From: Purshia tridentata
Taxonomy: Eukaryota > Streptophyta > Magnoliopsida > Rosales > Rosaceae
NCBI GenBank assembly: GCA_003254885.1
Contig: QANT01003325.1
Span: 62,001-126,000 of the forward strand
Direction: 5' to 3'
Length of the DNA stretch: 64,000 nt
In this document: positions 1 through 12,224 of the stretch, piece by piece
How the letters are laid out: every line of letters begins with the position of its first letter
Numbering within the stretch: the stretch's first letter is position 1
The notes under the pieces: model-generated
Seen by the model: only the letters and a program-made list of their open reading frames with translations
The model's database searches: none
Told to the model about the DNA's origin: nothing
Position numbers and translations under genes: made by a program

Positions 1-3000
1 TTTTTTTCCTTTTTTTATATGCCCTACAAGATTCAGTTTGTTCTGTCGTTTGGGAAGCCTTCTCTTTGGAAGGTCCATAAGACATCTTTCCAGTTTCCTA
101 TTTTGTCCTTCTCATTCAAAAGAGAAGCCTCATCACATTTACCAAATTGCCCATATTTTTATTCTGCTAATTGTACCCCAACCCAACCCCATTACAAAAT
201 AAAAAACAAAGATAAGTATTTGTGTATATTCTGTTTTATGGGTTGCCAACTTATGAGCATTTTATATGGCTGGTGATGACTCATGAGAATCGAGATGTGG
301 CCTATCATTGAAGGGTTGATTTCATGTTTGGAATCGAGTGAGTTATTTGGTGTTAGTGGGGTCCTAAATAAGGGAATAATTGCATTTTTCATAGGAAAAT
401 AATACCATTTTTTTAATTTCATTTAATGGAATCCAATGGAAATTGATTATGAATTTATGACCACCCAAAAAACTTATTTTAGGGAAAAAAAAAGAGTTAT
501 GACTTCTGAGGGAATCGTTTACACCGTGGCGTCTCATCCACGATCATGTTTTTTTGTTATTCTGGACAAAGATTCTTATATTCCAATATTTTTTATTTAA
601 TGCCACTAGCCATTGCTCACTAGCATAATACTTAAATAATACATTTGAATGAATATTTATTGAATATTAATTAAGATACTCAGCACAATGGTCCACTGAC
701 CCCATTTAATATGTTCAACCATGGAAAGCACAATTTTCCAAATCATAAAATATGACAATATTCTTGTGAAAAATGGCGCAGTACATAATTTTCATATTGA
801 GACTATTTTTTCTGAACAACGTCATCTCCGAATAGTGTTCACATTAATGTACATCAGAGATGGGAGATTTTATGCAATTAGCCTTTTTACTGAGTTATCA
901 ATTTTTTGACCATTATTTGAAAAGGTTTACAATTTTGAAAGTCATTTTTTAATTCAATTACCCATGTGTTGATGATGATCAAAATAATGATCAATTGATC
1001 ATGGTTGTCAAGACAATGGTCGTGATGATCTATGAGTTTAATCACCATCATTGAATGATAATTTAGCACAAAAACAATTTAGAAAAATTCCCTAGACATT
1101 ATCTGTTTAGTTCAAGTTTTAAAAATTTAATAATGAAAAATTAATTTCATTCTCACATTTGATAAGCCTAAAAATGAAATAATGTAGTACTTGTTTGACC
1201 ATGTAATGTTTTTATTATGTGAAGTATAAGCAATAGGCAATGGCATCCATGGTTGAGTGCAATCTGTCTTTGCAGGGCACATGACAATTATTGTCATCTC
1301 AAACCCAAATACTCAATAATTATATCATAAATTAATAAAATGAGGGAAGCATTCTCTGCCTTTCTAGCTTTTTCCTTAGTCCACCACCATATCACCACCA
1401 TTCACCACCAACCTTTATTTAAAAACCTTAATTTGCACTAACTTATTCGTCACTAATCACAATTAAGTAAATTTATTATTAAATAAGTCATATTCTGCTG
1501 CCTACCAGAAGCAGAGAGATAATCTGACAATCAAGTAGAATATTGCATGAGCCATATACACTCCGCCTGTGAAACAGTCCACGGGGGAAGGTTTCGAGGG
1601 CATGAACACTGCATTTACCCAGAGAGATAATTATTTATTTTTTTGGCCAAGACAAGACCCATCCATAGAGATAATTATAATCAATTTCTTTACACGTTGT
1701 TTTGTCATTTCATATAATTATCTCCCCAAAGTAGATTTTAAAGCATTTGAAATGTTGGCATGCAAGATTGCCCACATTGTGCCACTTCTGTCCCTGTTTT
1801 TTCACTAAATGTCGCCATAGTCATTGCCATGTGTCGAATATTAATTAGATTTTTAACGTAGTGTGTGTATGTGTATTTAAATAATGAAGTATGACCCGGA
1901 GCCATCGGTCCACATTGGTCTTGAACAATGAAGACCCGTGCGGTTGCATCAGCGACCGTACACGTGTAGAAAGAAGGCAGTGAGGGCGCCCGTGAGCAGA
2001 AAGCTGTGGGCTCGAATCACGAGCAACGGTAAAAAACGAAAGAAGAAAGAATCCAAAGACAAAGTAGGGGGTAGGGGGTTAAAAAGCCATAATTAGAGTT
2101 TCAAAAATTGGTACGAATCTCATCTCATCTCATCCACTCACTCGATCACTGTGGACTCTGTGACTGACTGTAGTGTGTACGTATTTGGTGCGTATGTATA
2201 GGGTGTGTGTGTGTGTCATTGTGTCACCTGCACATGGCTTTTTGTCGTTCTGCTTCTTCTCAATTATGAATCACTCCGTCTACCTTACCTTCCCACAACC
2301 TTAGGGACATTTTTGTCCATCAAAAATGCCTTCGCTCCACACGCGTCTCATTCTCATTGTCTACTTTCAGACCAATTAAAATTAAAACAACAAAATTACG
2401 TCAACAAATAAAAACAATTAAGCTCAAATACATTTTTGTTCTCTACTCTAATCATCAACTTTCAACTTCAGTATCCGTTCTTTTAGTTTTTCTAATTTCA
2501 ATCTCTTACATTCATTATGTCAAAATATTAACTTTATTTATTTTTTAAATAAAAATATGATGTGGCAGCAAAAAATAGATATTTTAAAATGTTATAATTT
2601 TCAAAATTGGTAAAATTTAATAAAACATGATAAATAACTAAATTTATGTGTATTTAAAGAATAATATCAATAATATTTTCTACTTGAATAAATAGAATGA
2701 ATTAGCTACGAAGAAAAACGTATCCTTTATAATCATAATCGCACTATTTTGGAAGAGAATAGAAGGAATAAATTTTCTTTTATTATTTACATAGATTTCT
2801 TGTTTGGCAAATCTTATTTTTATTTTTATTTTCAAGTTTCGGTTCTTCTTGTACTAATTAAAAACAACACATGCTCAATAATGTGGCAAATGTGGCACAA
2901 TTATTAAGAATGGCATTTAGTGTGAAATTGCTGAGTCCATTAGTAACAAACATTACAAGTCCAATCACTCATTTTTCTAGAATATGACTCCTCTTGTTTC

Positions 3001-6000
3001 TTAGGCAAGAGCCGCCCTAAACATGACAGGTTTTTAACCCTTTAGTGTGTGATTTCAACAGTTTCTTATTTATTTTCCTCATATTTCATATCTTAAAGAC
3101 TCAAATCGACCTCTTTTTCTTTGTTAATATCTCTTGTTTTGTTTGCTTTAACTTTTTTTATTCAATAAACTAGTTACATTATGAAATGCGTTTTGTTAAA
3201 ATGTTAAATCTTTTTGCCTTTATTGCACTCACGTACTATTAAATTTGTTAAAGGACTCATGATTTGTTGGGCATCAGCATCACCAATTCACCATCCAACT
3301 GGCGAGTGGTTACTATTCTTATCACAAACCACTTATGCATGACTTTGGGCTTTGGAGATTTGTTTATGCTACTTTTAGACAAAGTAGCTTTTCTATCAAT
3401 TATGGCAGATATTGTTTTCAATAAAAAATTTCCACAATTGACTAATATGCCTTCAATGTATTTTTTTCGAAAATAATTGTTGACTTGTTTATGTTTTAGA
3501 AATCAGTAATGATATACTTATTAGATAAACAAATGTTAACCATAAAAAAATAGCCCAATCAAAAGGAACTTTTTTTCTTTTGGCTTTTGGCCACCTTCTT
3601 ATCAAATTGCGGCATACACGTATCTACCAAATGAATGAGAAGTTTGGGCTCGTAAATAATGGCTCATAAAAGTTATTATATAATTTAGAAGTCATATATT
3701 GAAGAGTTGGGTTTGTAACTTTTGTTTCGAAATTAGAGTTGGTTTTTGCGATTAGATCTGTTTCTTTTTTTCTTTATATACCTAAAAGGAATAATAGTTT
3801 CCTATGTTATTTAATTTTTGTGAAGGGATTGGGTTCGGGTTCAGATTCATAGGAAATAAAACAAAATGCGTTTGTTTTGGAGGTTGGTCAAAGGCAAATG
3901 GTCGCGAGTTGGGAAAAGAAAGAAGCTAAGGCCAAATGTTGTGGGGCAATTTACAGCACCACCCCCACAACAATAAAAGAGGTGGTGGGGCAAGTTGATA
4001 AGTATGGACAAGATCCAAACAATCTCTATATCATTTTTTATGTTTTTGTTAGCTAACCAAATTAATATATTGGTCATGTTACCAAGGAATGTATAATAGG
4101 AGCTTCAAAGAGGATGACAGTGGACAGAGATGAGTGTTGAGGTTGAGAGCTTGAAATTAAGATGATCAAAGTAAAGAGATGAGTGTAATTAGGGTTTTTT
4201 ATGAGAGAGATCAGTTGGTTAATTAAAGTTATTATTATTATCATTTTCAAAGAGCTATTTGTTTTTTTCGGTTTTTTAATTAAAAAATTGACTTAAAAGA
4301 GCACTGGGAAAAATCATGTAAAAAAAATAAAATAAGAGAAAATAAAAGTGGCAAACAATGTGGGACCCGATCAGACACAAAAGTCCATGGACATGTGAAC
4401 TGGGTATATGACATAATTTCATTTGTGCACAAAATATGGAAGACAACTGGTTTAGTCTAACATACAAATTGCTATTCCTTAAACATTAAAACTTGCATGT
4501 GGAGTTGTACAGCTAAAAGGTTTTCATGCTGAATCTACAATCTAGTGCCTTCAAAGTTGAAACCTGAAGGATATTTACCAAAAGGTGTTAAACCAGAATG
4601 TCAAAATTGCTCTTCAAACCAATACGGCCCACCACCACGTTATGTATGTTTATTGATTGTGATAAGCAAACCACCAACACCAAGTGATAAGAAAAAACAA
4701 AACTATTTCTGGTGTAGATATATATATTGCAATTATTTATGTGGAAGGTGGAAACTGATAATTTCAACTTGCCTTCCATTCCATTTTCCGTTAACAAGGC
4801 TGCCTGAAAAATATCATTTTCTTGGAAAATTGAATATATAGATTCCAATAGAAATCTTGAAATCTCAAAACCTAACTTTATTGTGTTTTGTGACAAAGAA
4901 GAATAATTAAACATTTTAATGGTCCAATGTCCACCAAAGACCAATTAAAAAAGGGCAGTTGGGTAATGCACAATATTGAGAATTTGATAAGTGTTGATGA
5001 AGTAACTAGTAAGTAATAGTCATCCTCTCATGGAAATGGGTATGAAAAAAACAAGATGGCTATTATGTTAGGCTTGACATTTTATGGCAACACTCAGTCG
5101 GCAAAGCTTAGGCACCCCACAAGGGCCACAACCCACCAAGTGAAAAACTGAAAAGTGGGAAAGTTGGGGGAAGAAAAGCCATCAGTCAATGTCTACTAAG
5201 AAAGACAAGAAAAAAGGTATATACTATATACATTACCCTTTATTTCTAATGGGGTATTGCATATTTAGTAAAGTTGCAAAAATGGGCCCATTGGAGTAGA
5301 GCCTTACTTTTCTTCTCCTTTTTCGTCTCCATGATTGTGCTATGAAAGTGTAGCATTTGGCAAACAATGAGCACCAACAGCAACCTACCTTAATGATGGA
5401 TAGATGAAAGAAAAATGAAGGGCCAGGGCAAGACCCCACATGCATGGAACACATACACCGTGATTAGTGCATAATGCCATTGCCAGCTTTCTTATCGACT
5501 TATTTCCATTTCTGTTTTTTACCACCTCCTCTACTGCTAGCCTGCTACAGTAATTTATATGTAATAGATCATTTTTGGATTCGCACGGCATTACACGTGA
5601 CAAAGATAAACACCCTCCAGTCAGAATCAACTCATTCCCAATTAGACTTAGATATAACTGAGAGGTTCTCCACCATTCAAAATGATAATCACCAATCTTC
5701 CGAATAAGTTGAGTTCATGCTTTCAACTCACTCAAAACAAATCCTAATCATGAAACCTTCTCACAAACACGTAGAAAATAAATTAAACTATTTTCTACCT
5801 GTTAAGCATCATACCTACAGTTACTGATCACCAAAACAAAGACCAATTTCCAGCTGAAGCACACATTATTCTTCCTACCAATCTACCTTCATAATTATTA
5901 CTTTAATTTGAATAACTAGACATTGCCTAATTGAGACCAATCTTAATATGGACACTTATGACAAAGAGAAGCACTCTGTTGAAGACCATGTTGCCAAATC

Positions 6001-6576
6001 TCCCTGCACCAGATAAATTATTTGTTGAACACATGACTGACTCAAACTAGGAAAAAGCTATGCACCAATTCTATCACACAAGCTGTGGCCAAACGATTAA
6101 CAAATATTCTATTATCATCCAAAGCAACCAAAAGATCCATATATTGCCCAAGCAAATTTCAGGACCAATATTTTCTTACCATGACCTACTATCCACTCCA
6201 CATCAGGAAACCAACAGAAGAAGTAACCACCCTGAGGGGAATCCAAAGGCTCCTATCTATTTGTATGTATTTAATAAAATTTTATGCAGAAATGTGGTTT
6301 GATTTCTTGCATTCGAATAACCTTGAAGATATATCATCAGCAACCAAAAAGTATCAAGTAAAGCTTATCCACTTTTCGTCAAAGGTTTGTTAAATCAGAT
6401 TGCAGAATATTTGGATAGATTAACCAATGAAAACATATTTGATTTTTCTTCAGGATTCTCATTGCATGTTTCTAGCAGAATGTCAGTCTACTGAGCTTAT
6501 GTATCTCATGTTATAAGTTGGGACCCACGCATTTCTTACTTCTACTGCCACAGGAAAAGGAATGAAAAACAATAGC
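1..6576. other. Intergenic, no supported gene
   Basis: AT-rich sequence with many stops in all frames. The open frames here are short, lack recognisable domains and do not join into an exon series. A stretch near 1900-2100 is less AT-rich and contains CACGTGT, a G-box-like core, so it could be a promoter or non-coding transcript region, but I cannot assign it to a gene. I see no terminal inverted repeats with target duplications in this stretch. Confidence 0.5.
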
Positions 6577-6805
6577 ATGGAATAAATCTGTGAACATTCA
6601 TTCTTTTAGAATACTTTTAGTATCTCACATCCATAACTATTATATGTCTCTCATGTTAACTACTGCACAAAAACAAAGATCCAAGGTTTCAGTTAGTAAA
6701 CATCTTACAACCCGGATTCCAATTAGGACAAGATGAACTGAGAACTTCTAAAGACTTGTCTGATTTTCTGTATTTCTCTCTCCCGCTAGAAATTTGACTA
6801 GGACT

Positions 6806-7384
6806 AGTATGAAGTATCACTAACAAAATACATGTCTTAGACATGAGGCATCAGAATCAACTCTTTCTTTCTAAAATGTTGCAGCTGGTTGGACATTTTC
6901 CCAATACAGAATTCCAGTGTGGAAGCCCTCAATTCTTAAAACATTAAACTAGTAAGAGCATTCCCATTGTCCTAATTACTCTAACTCCACAAACAATCTC
7001 AGAGAAAAACCATCCTAGTAATAATACAGGGTACTTAATTCTCATTTTCTAAAAAGAAGACAGAAAAGAAGACAGAAAAGAAAATCCTGAAAACCCCAAT
7101 AGTATGAAGTATCACTAACAAAATACATGTCTTACACATGAGGCATCAGAATCAACTCTTTCTTTCTAAAATGTTGCAGCTGGTTGGACATTTTCCCAAT
7201 ACAGAATTCCAGTGTGGAAGCCCTCAATTCTTAAAACATTAAACTAGTAAGAGCATTCCCATTGTCCTAATTACTCTAACTCCACAAACAATCTCAGAGA
7301 AAAACCATCCTAGTAATAATACAGGGTACTTAATTCTCATTTTCTAAAAAGAAGACAGAAAAGAAAATCCTGAAAACCCCAATT
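6806..7384. repeat. 295-bp tandem duplication inside copy A
   Basis: The unit starting AGTATGAAGTATCAC at 6806 recurs at 7101, an offset of 295 bp. The first unit has an 11-bp extra GACAGAAAAGA near its end, so the second is about 284 bp. Copy B at 13.4-14.4 kb has only one unit, so the expansion is either private to copy A or was lost from copy B. The second unit carries TCTTACACATG where the first unit and copy B both have TCTTAGACATG. Confidence 0.9.
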
Positions 7385-7559
7385 TATGAATTCAAACAAT
7401 TCGCTTGATCCATCATTCAGAAAGAAAAAGAAACAAAATTCATAGTCAACCAAATAAGGACAAACCCAAGATTCGAAGAAATAGAATGATAAAGAAAGCA
7501 AAGAAGAAAAGGCAAAAAAAAGAGAAGTTACTGTACAGGGTGAAATGAAGAATGAGATG

Positions 7560-7835
7560 TCAATCAGAATGCGAATCGTAGTAATAGTCATCGTAATGGA
7601 GGGTGGTGGAGGAGGCATCAGAGTCAGAGTCAGAGTAGGAGTCCGGAGGAGGGACGCAGAGAAAGGTCCAGAGGCAGAGAGCGAGACGACCCAACTGCTG
7701 CAAAGGGAAGCAACACACGAGATCCAACAGCTCATGGCTGCTCAGACGCTCTGGGAGAGGGTGGCATGCCAAGTACTGCCACATGTCGGTTGATAAGTGT
7801 GCCACAGACACCACTATCAAGCTGTTGAACACCAT
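7560..7835 (-). CDS. Small conserved-looking plant protein, 91 aa, copy A
   Basis: Single-exon ORF starting at an ATG and encoding 91 residues. The N-terminal two thirds is Leu- and Cys-rich, with the run WQYLACHPLPERLSSHELLD followed by a second hydrophobic stretch. The C-terminal third is acidic and rich in Ser, Asp and Tyr (SDSDSD, DYYYDSHSD). I believe related short proteins occur in other eudicots, but I cannot name the family and give no function. The protein is identical in copy B (14085-14360). The codon-level identity fits a very recent duplication more than selection. It lies about 1 kb beyond the 3' end of the eIF3b-MYB gene, on the same strand. Alternative: an open frame with no protein product. 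Confidence 0.55.
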   Translation of the reverse strand: MVFNSLIVVSVAHLSTDMWQYLACHPLPERLSSHELLDLVCCFPLQQLGRLALCLWTFLCVPPPDSYSDSDSDASSTTLHYDDYYYDSHSD

Positions 7836-8099
7836 TTTTGTTTGTGTCTTACTGTATCAAATTGTATCTTTCATGAAATAATTTTTTATGATTTTGTTTG
7901 AGCCAAATGACCCTAATGCAACGTATATTAATATCATAATATGATCTCTTTTTTGTGTGGCCATGATATCATAATATGATCTCTAGTCTCTACTTTATAC
8001 TGAAAACAAAAGTATTGGCTGCTTAATGAAAGCCATGACAGATAATTCAGACTTTGAGTAGAGAAAAGGACAAAAAATTGGACAACCCAAAGATATACT

Positions 8100-8640
8100 C
8101 CCAGAAACGCGAGATTTCTCTCTCACTTATCCATCTTATGGTATATATATATATAACGTAACCTCGGTCTCCAATTTCATAAGAGATTTTAAAATCATTC
8201 TAATTAAAGAATTCTTGTACGAGGAAGAAACAGTACACAATCAACTAACTATAGTATATAGATGAGGATGCAAAACAGAGAAAAATAGAGGACGATAATT
8301 TGAATCAAAGTTCAACTCTAATGTACCTAAACTTTGGTCAAAAAAAAAAAAAAACTTTGCATTGGATGAGACTCTGTCAACTGAACGCTCCCACTTGCAC
8401 AAATAATCCATTATACCAAAACCAACCCAAAGCCCACTTCCTCACCCACCACCCATCACCATAACAGGTTATGTCAGTCTTTCAGAAAGATGAATCCCAA
8501 CCAAAAAGGGATGACGAGAAGAAAAGGAAATTTCAATAACAAAGAGTTAGGGAATGGGAAATTGTTGGAAATGTAGGAGAAACATATTTAGATGAATGCC
8601 CTAAATCCCTTAATTTAGAAGAAAATTAGATCTTCACATT
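8100..8640 (-). pseudogene. Decayed duplicate of the PBL16 promoter, exon 1 and intron 1
   Basis: This block aligns along its length with about 46150-46740, the start of the kinase gene on the same strand. Shared landmarks are the intron-1 stretch ATCTTATGGTATATATAT, the exon-1 part encoding RVSSNAK, and the upstream TTATGTCAGTCTTTCAGAAAG. At the exon-1 position the copy reads MDYLCKWERSVDRVSSNAK, where the intact gene has [20 protein letters not shown]. The copy has therefore lost the Gly2 and Cys4 lipidation signals. No kinase-domain exons follow. It is a partial, non-functional duplicate lying just beyond the 3' end of the eIF3b-MYB gene. Confidence 0.8.
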
Positions 8641-8886
8641 CTCTCTGGGTGAGTGGAAAGTAAACATAACATTCACAAACAATTAATGGGTCCACCTGCG
8701 CATGGACATGACTTCCATATCTTCTACAACAATACTGATATGTTGATTGATCATCTAGCTGTTAGCTAAGAATGTTATCTATACAATGCTACACTACACC
8801 GTCTGATATATTATCTATACGATGCTACACTACTTCAGTACTTCTATGCTATCTATACTGTGTTACACTACTAATCACTATCATCT

Positions 8887-11580
8887 TCAAGGGCAGGCCT
8901 TCTTTTTCTCCAGGTTCCGCCATTTATCCTTTAGGTCGACCTGAAAACAGTAATGTCATAAGTGTTGGCCATGTTGGTATACATTTAACATTAAAAAAAG
9001 AAACAAACAGAAAGATTGAAGATATGTTCACCGCTCTTCTTCCTTCAAACACTCCAGGTTTGGAGTCTAGAATATATTTCCAATTTCCTTTGCCATATTT
9101 TCCAACTCCTTCCTCCAATGCTTGCACTTCATGTGGCTTCCATTTATTTTGTGGCCGCCTCAAAAATGTTGATGGACGTGCATTTTGAGCCAATGCAGGG
9201 ATATCCGAAAGAAATGGCGCTGCTGCATCATCAACCTCTGGGCTCTTTGGATTATAAGCATCCGATAATCCTGTAATCAATGGCGACACCGGAAAACAAA
9301 AACATTCTACTTCCGGAGTCATCATCCTCTTGTCGAGATTGATCTCCTCCTTCGCTAGACTAATGAAGGATGGCGGCTTTGGGCGCCACGAGATCTGTCA
9401 CAAACAACAAGAAAACAAGTGTCCTACATATGATTAGAACGCCAACTTCCTCTCTTTTTTTCTTGACAGTAATTATAACATAGCCAAAGCAAATGCTATT
9501 AATATAAAGAAATGGCATTACCTGAACAAAATGGCCCTTTCCTATACGATGAAGTAGCTTGCCATTGAAGGACCATATGTTGAAACTGTTCTCTGTCCCA
9601 TCAACTGAAGTCACTGCAGTAGCAACAAATCTAAAGAGCAAACAATAAGATGTCACAACCAAGAATAGTAAGAGAACTTTTAGTGTAAAACTGGAACCAA
9701 ATTTTTTCTCAATAATACCTTCCCGTAGGATCCCATTCTATATCTGTCACCAGAAGATGCTCGATACCCATTGTTTTGCGATCATCCAGATTGTAAAATT
9801 CCATCTGCTTCTTCAATTCTGCAAGTATTATGAAGCACCCTGAAGGTGACCAAAACAGAGCATTCGCCTTTCTGCCTCTGAGAGTAGTGTGCTTGGAAAT
9901 AAGATCTGCATTGTGAGAACGAGTGGAGTAGAAACTTATGTCCTGACTTTGGTTGCTTTCACCATGAATAACTGCAAACCTATGCCCCTTGGGATCCCAA
10001 GAAAATGAAATGATCTTGTCTTCAAGCTCCAACACCTTAATATTGATACCTTGTCCTGTGATATGAAAAATATGAATGTCCGTGCATCTCTTCTTTGTTA
10101 TTGTATGCTGATCTACTTTAACAGCAAGATACTCCCCATTGCTTTTCCAGTACATCTTGCAATCACTAACCCTAAGAAGATCTTTCTGCTTCAACTTCTT
10201 CTTATTAGGGATTTGAACAAGTCTCACCTTTGTACCAATGTGAAGAATCAGTAACTAACCAACAGTGAAATAGGAAAAGAGAAAAAAGAAAGAAAGAAAA
10301 GAAGCAATCTAGGAGAACAGTAGTCAAATGAAACATAAAGACTCACATATGCTCGTCGGTTTCCACCCAACTCTGGAACAAATAGGGCAATTATGGCATC
10401 TGTAGGTGACCAACTAAAGTCCATAATATTTTCAACCTTAATAGAAGTTTTGTCTACAAGTGAAAAACTTTCTGTTTCAAATACATGTATAGAATTTTTT
10501 GCCATCCGAGCAAAATACTTGTCATCTTTCCCACCAGCCCATCTACAAAAATTTAAAAGAAAATGTAATGAATTATAATATTAAGTGAACACTCAAAATC
10601 ACATCGTAGAAAGCTTACTTGAAAACTGCAGATGCCCCGAATCCCCCAATTGAAAAATCATCAAAACTTCTCATAACTTCTCCAGTATGCATATCAAAAA
10701 TGTCTATAGCAACCCTCTATAAAAAAATTGCACATTAGGAATGGCAACAAGGGAAAAACAATCCCCTATAACATAATTTTGCATTGTCAAAGAACTTACG
10801 TTTGCATTACAAGGATTTCTTGGTTTAACACTGACATTGTAGGTCACCACATATTTCTCACCAGGAGAGAAATCAATCGATCTAACCTGCATTTGACAAT
10901 AAGATCTAAGTACAAAGACATAAAAAAGCAAGAAACGCTAAATTCCTTGAAAACAAAATATAGGAAGAACCTGTGGATGAGAAAATGCCATTAGCTGATG
11001 AAGGGTAGAAACACCCCTCCAAACAGCAGCACCATTTCCGTGAACAGTTGCCAGATAAGTCCCTAGAGGGGACCATTTTGCAAAGGCTTTAGTCCCACTC
11101 ACATCATGTTTGTAAACAGGCATGGGTTTTTCATCAAACGAAAAAACTTCAATATCTGATGTAGAACGAATCAGAAATTGAAGATGATTATCCTGTAATG
11201 AGGTCCAAGTAGATAACATAATAAATACTAGACCATAATCATATGTTTTGCGTGTGCAAAATTTAAAAAACATCACACAAGCATTGGATCACAATCCTAA
11301 GAATTCTTTTCTTATATAAGATTTATAAAATTGATCCCCTTACCTCTACCATATGAGCTACATCACCATCTGGATTACCGTGTTCCTCCTTTCATTGAAA
11401 AATAAAGAAAATATCTCTCAGTTAGCAATGAAAATACATAAGATCAATAAACTAAATTAATTCAAAAAAGGAATTAACGTTAATAGAGAAACAGAGATAG
11501 TCGCTTACCATATATGAATCTGAAAACCTATATATGCAAGAATGGTGTGATTCGGTGCATATAATCCAGATTTGTTCAAA
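8887..11580 (-). CDS. Chimeric protein: truncated eIF3b WD40 region fused to a telobox MYB domain
   Basis: Exons traced on the minus strand: 11580-11509 (tentative), 11388-11344, 11192-10971, 10886-10800, 10716-10619, 10542-10347, 10227-9719, 9630-9522, 9394-9032, 8940-8887. All have GT-AG borders, and from 11192 to the stop they give 545 codons without a break. Exons three to eight match the eIF3 subunit b beta-propeller (FSPGEKYVVTY, WAGGKDDKYFARMAKN, FSWSPTDAIIALFVPELGG, KANALFWSPSG, VTDIEWDPTGR). Exon nine opens with the end of that region (WRPKPPSF), then runs in the same frame into a MYB domain: WKPHEVQALEEGVGKYGKGN, completed in the last exon by VDLKDKWRNLEKKKACP and a stop. VDLKDKWRN is the telobox signature of plant telomere-repeat binding MYBs. 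The eIF3b RRM and the usual C-terminal tail are missing. I found no good ATG for the first exon, so the N-terminus is unresolved. It is probably not a working eIF3 subunit. Confidence 0.75.
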
Positions 11581-12224
11581 CTATAAACCAGAAAATTAAA
11601 AACATAACTTGTAGGGTAAGAAATAGCAGCAAAATACTGCGAAAAAATAATTAAAAATGTGAAATAAATAAAAAAAACACCAGGATAGAGACTTGGATAG
11701 AGTAGAGGAGAGAGGCGGCGGTTAGGGAGTAGAGGAGAGAAGAAAGGATGGGAGCGGGTTGGGGTTTTGGTGGCTTCGGGTTATGGACTTCTGGTGAGGG
11801 AGTGTAGGGAGACAGCGGCGGTGTGGGCGAGCTGGAGAGAGAGGAGTTGCAGAGAAAGAGCAAGCTACCAGTGAAGAAGACGAGCTGGGGTTTTGTCTGA
11901 AACAATAGTTCGGTTTAGGAAATTCAGACACGCCATTTGGAAGGGTCTTCTCTTTTTCTTATGAGAGAAAAGAGAGTTGAAATGGTGTACTCTATTACGG
12001 GCTCATTTGAGCATTACGACAAAATTAATACTCAAATCTGACTACTTAATTATTGTTCGTTTCTTTCTACGCAACTGTTTTTTGGATCCAAATCAGTATA
12101 TCAAATATAAGTGCCTCTTAGATTCATATAATGGTTTATTCTATACTCCAGTAACAAATGATGGTTTATTCTATACTCGTAACAAATAAAATATTCCCCT
12201 TTACTCAAATTGGCCACTCTCAGT
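11581..12224. other. Likely upstream region or 5' exon of the eIF3b-MYB gene
   Basis: The minus strand from about 11930 to 11690 is open in two frames, is Ser/Pro-rich when translated and ends at a plausible donor (ATCCTG|GTGTTT). The ATG at 11936 runs into a stop after about 24 codons. This could be a 5' UTR exon or the missing start of the chimeric gene. From 11940 to 12216 I see ordinary intergenic sequence. Bases 12217-12224 are the left target duplication of the hAT element. Confidence 0.35.

Larger units (their letters stand above)
6577..7870. repeat. Direct repeat copy A (1.3 kb segmental duplication)
   Basis: This segment matches 13397-14395 almost base for base, in the same orientation. 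I saw only about three substitutions by eye outside the internal expansion. The shared block starts at ATG(G/A)AATAAATCTG and ends at TTGTATCTT. Copy A is 295 bp longer because it holds an internal tandem duplication (6806-7100 and 7101 to about 7384). The block carries a complete small ORF on the minus strand. The ends are not TG...CA and there are no LTR features, so this is read as a recent gene-containing duplication. Confidence 0.9.

Noticed and set aside
1900-2060. Possible SINE or tRNA-like B box (GGGCTCGAATCACG)
   Set aside because: No matching A box at the right spacing, no poly-A or T tail and no target duplication.
6060-6393. Overlapping frames of 80 and 102 aa
   Set aside because: No recognisable domain, no exon continuation and no codon pattern unlike the surrounding AT-rich DNA.
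7337-7735. 132-aa minus-strand frame overlapping the 91-aa ORF in each direct repeat
   Set aside because: Its composition is low-complexity (Ser, Phe, Leu runs) and it overlaps the better-looking 91-aa frame. I kept only the latter, and even that with moderate confidence.
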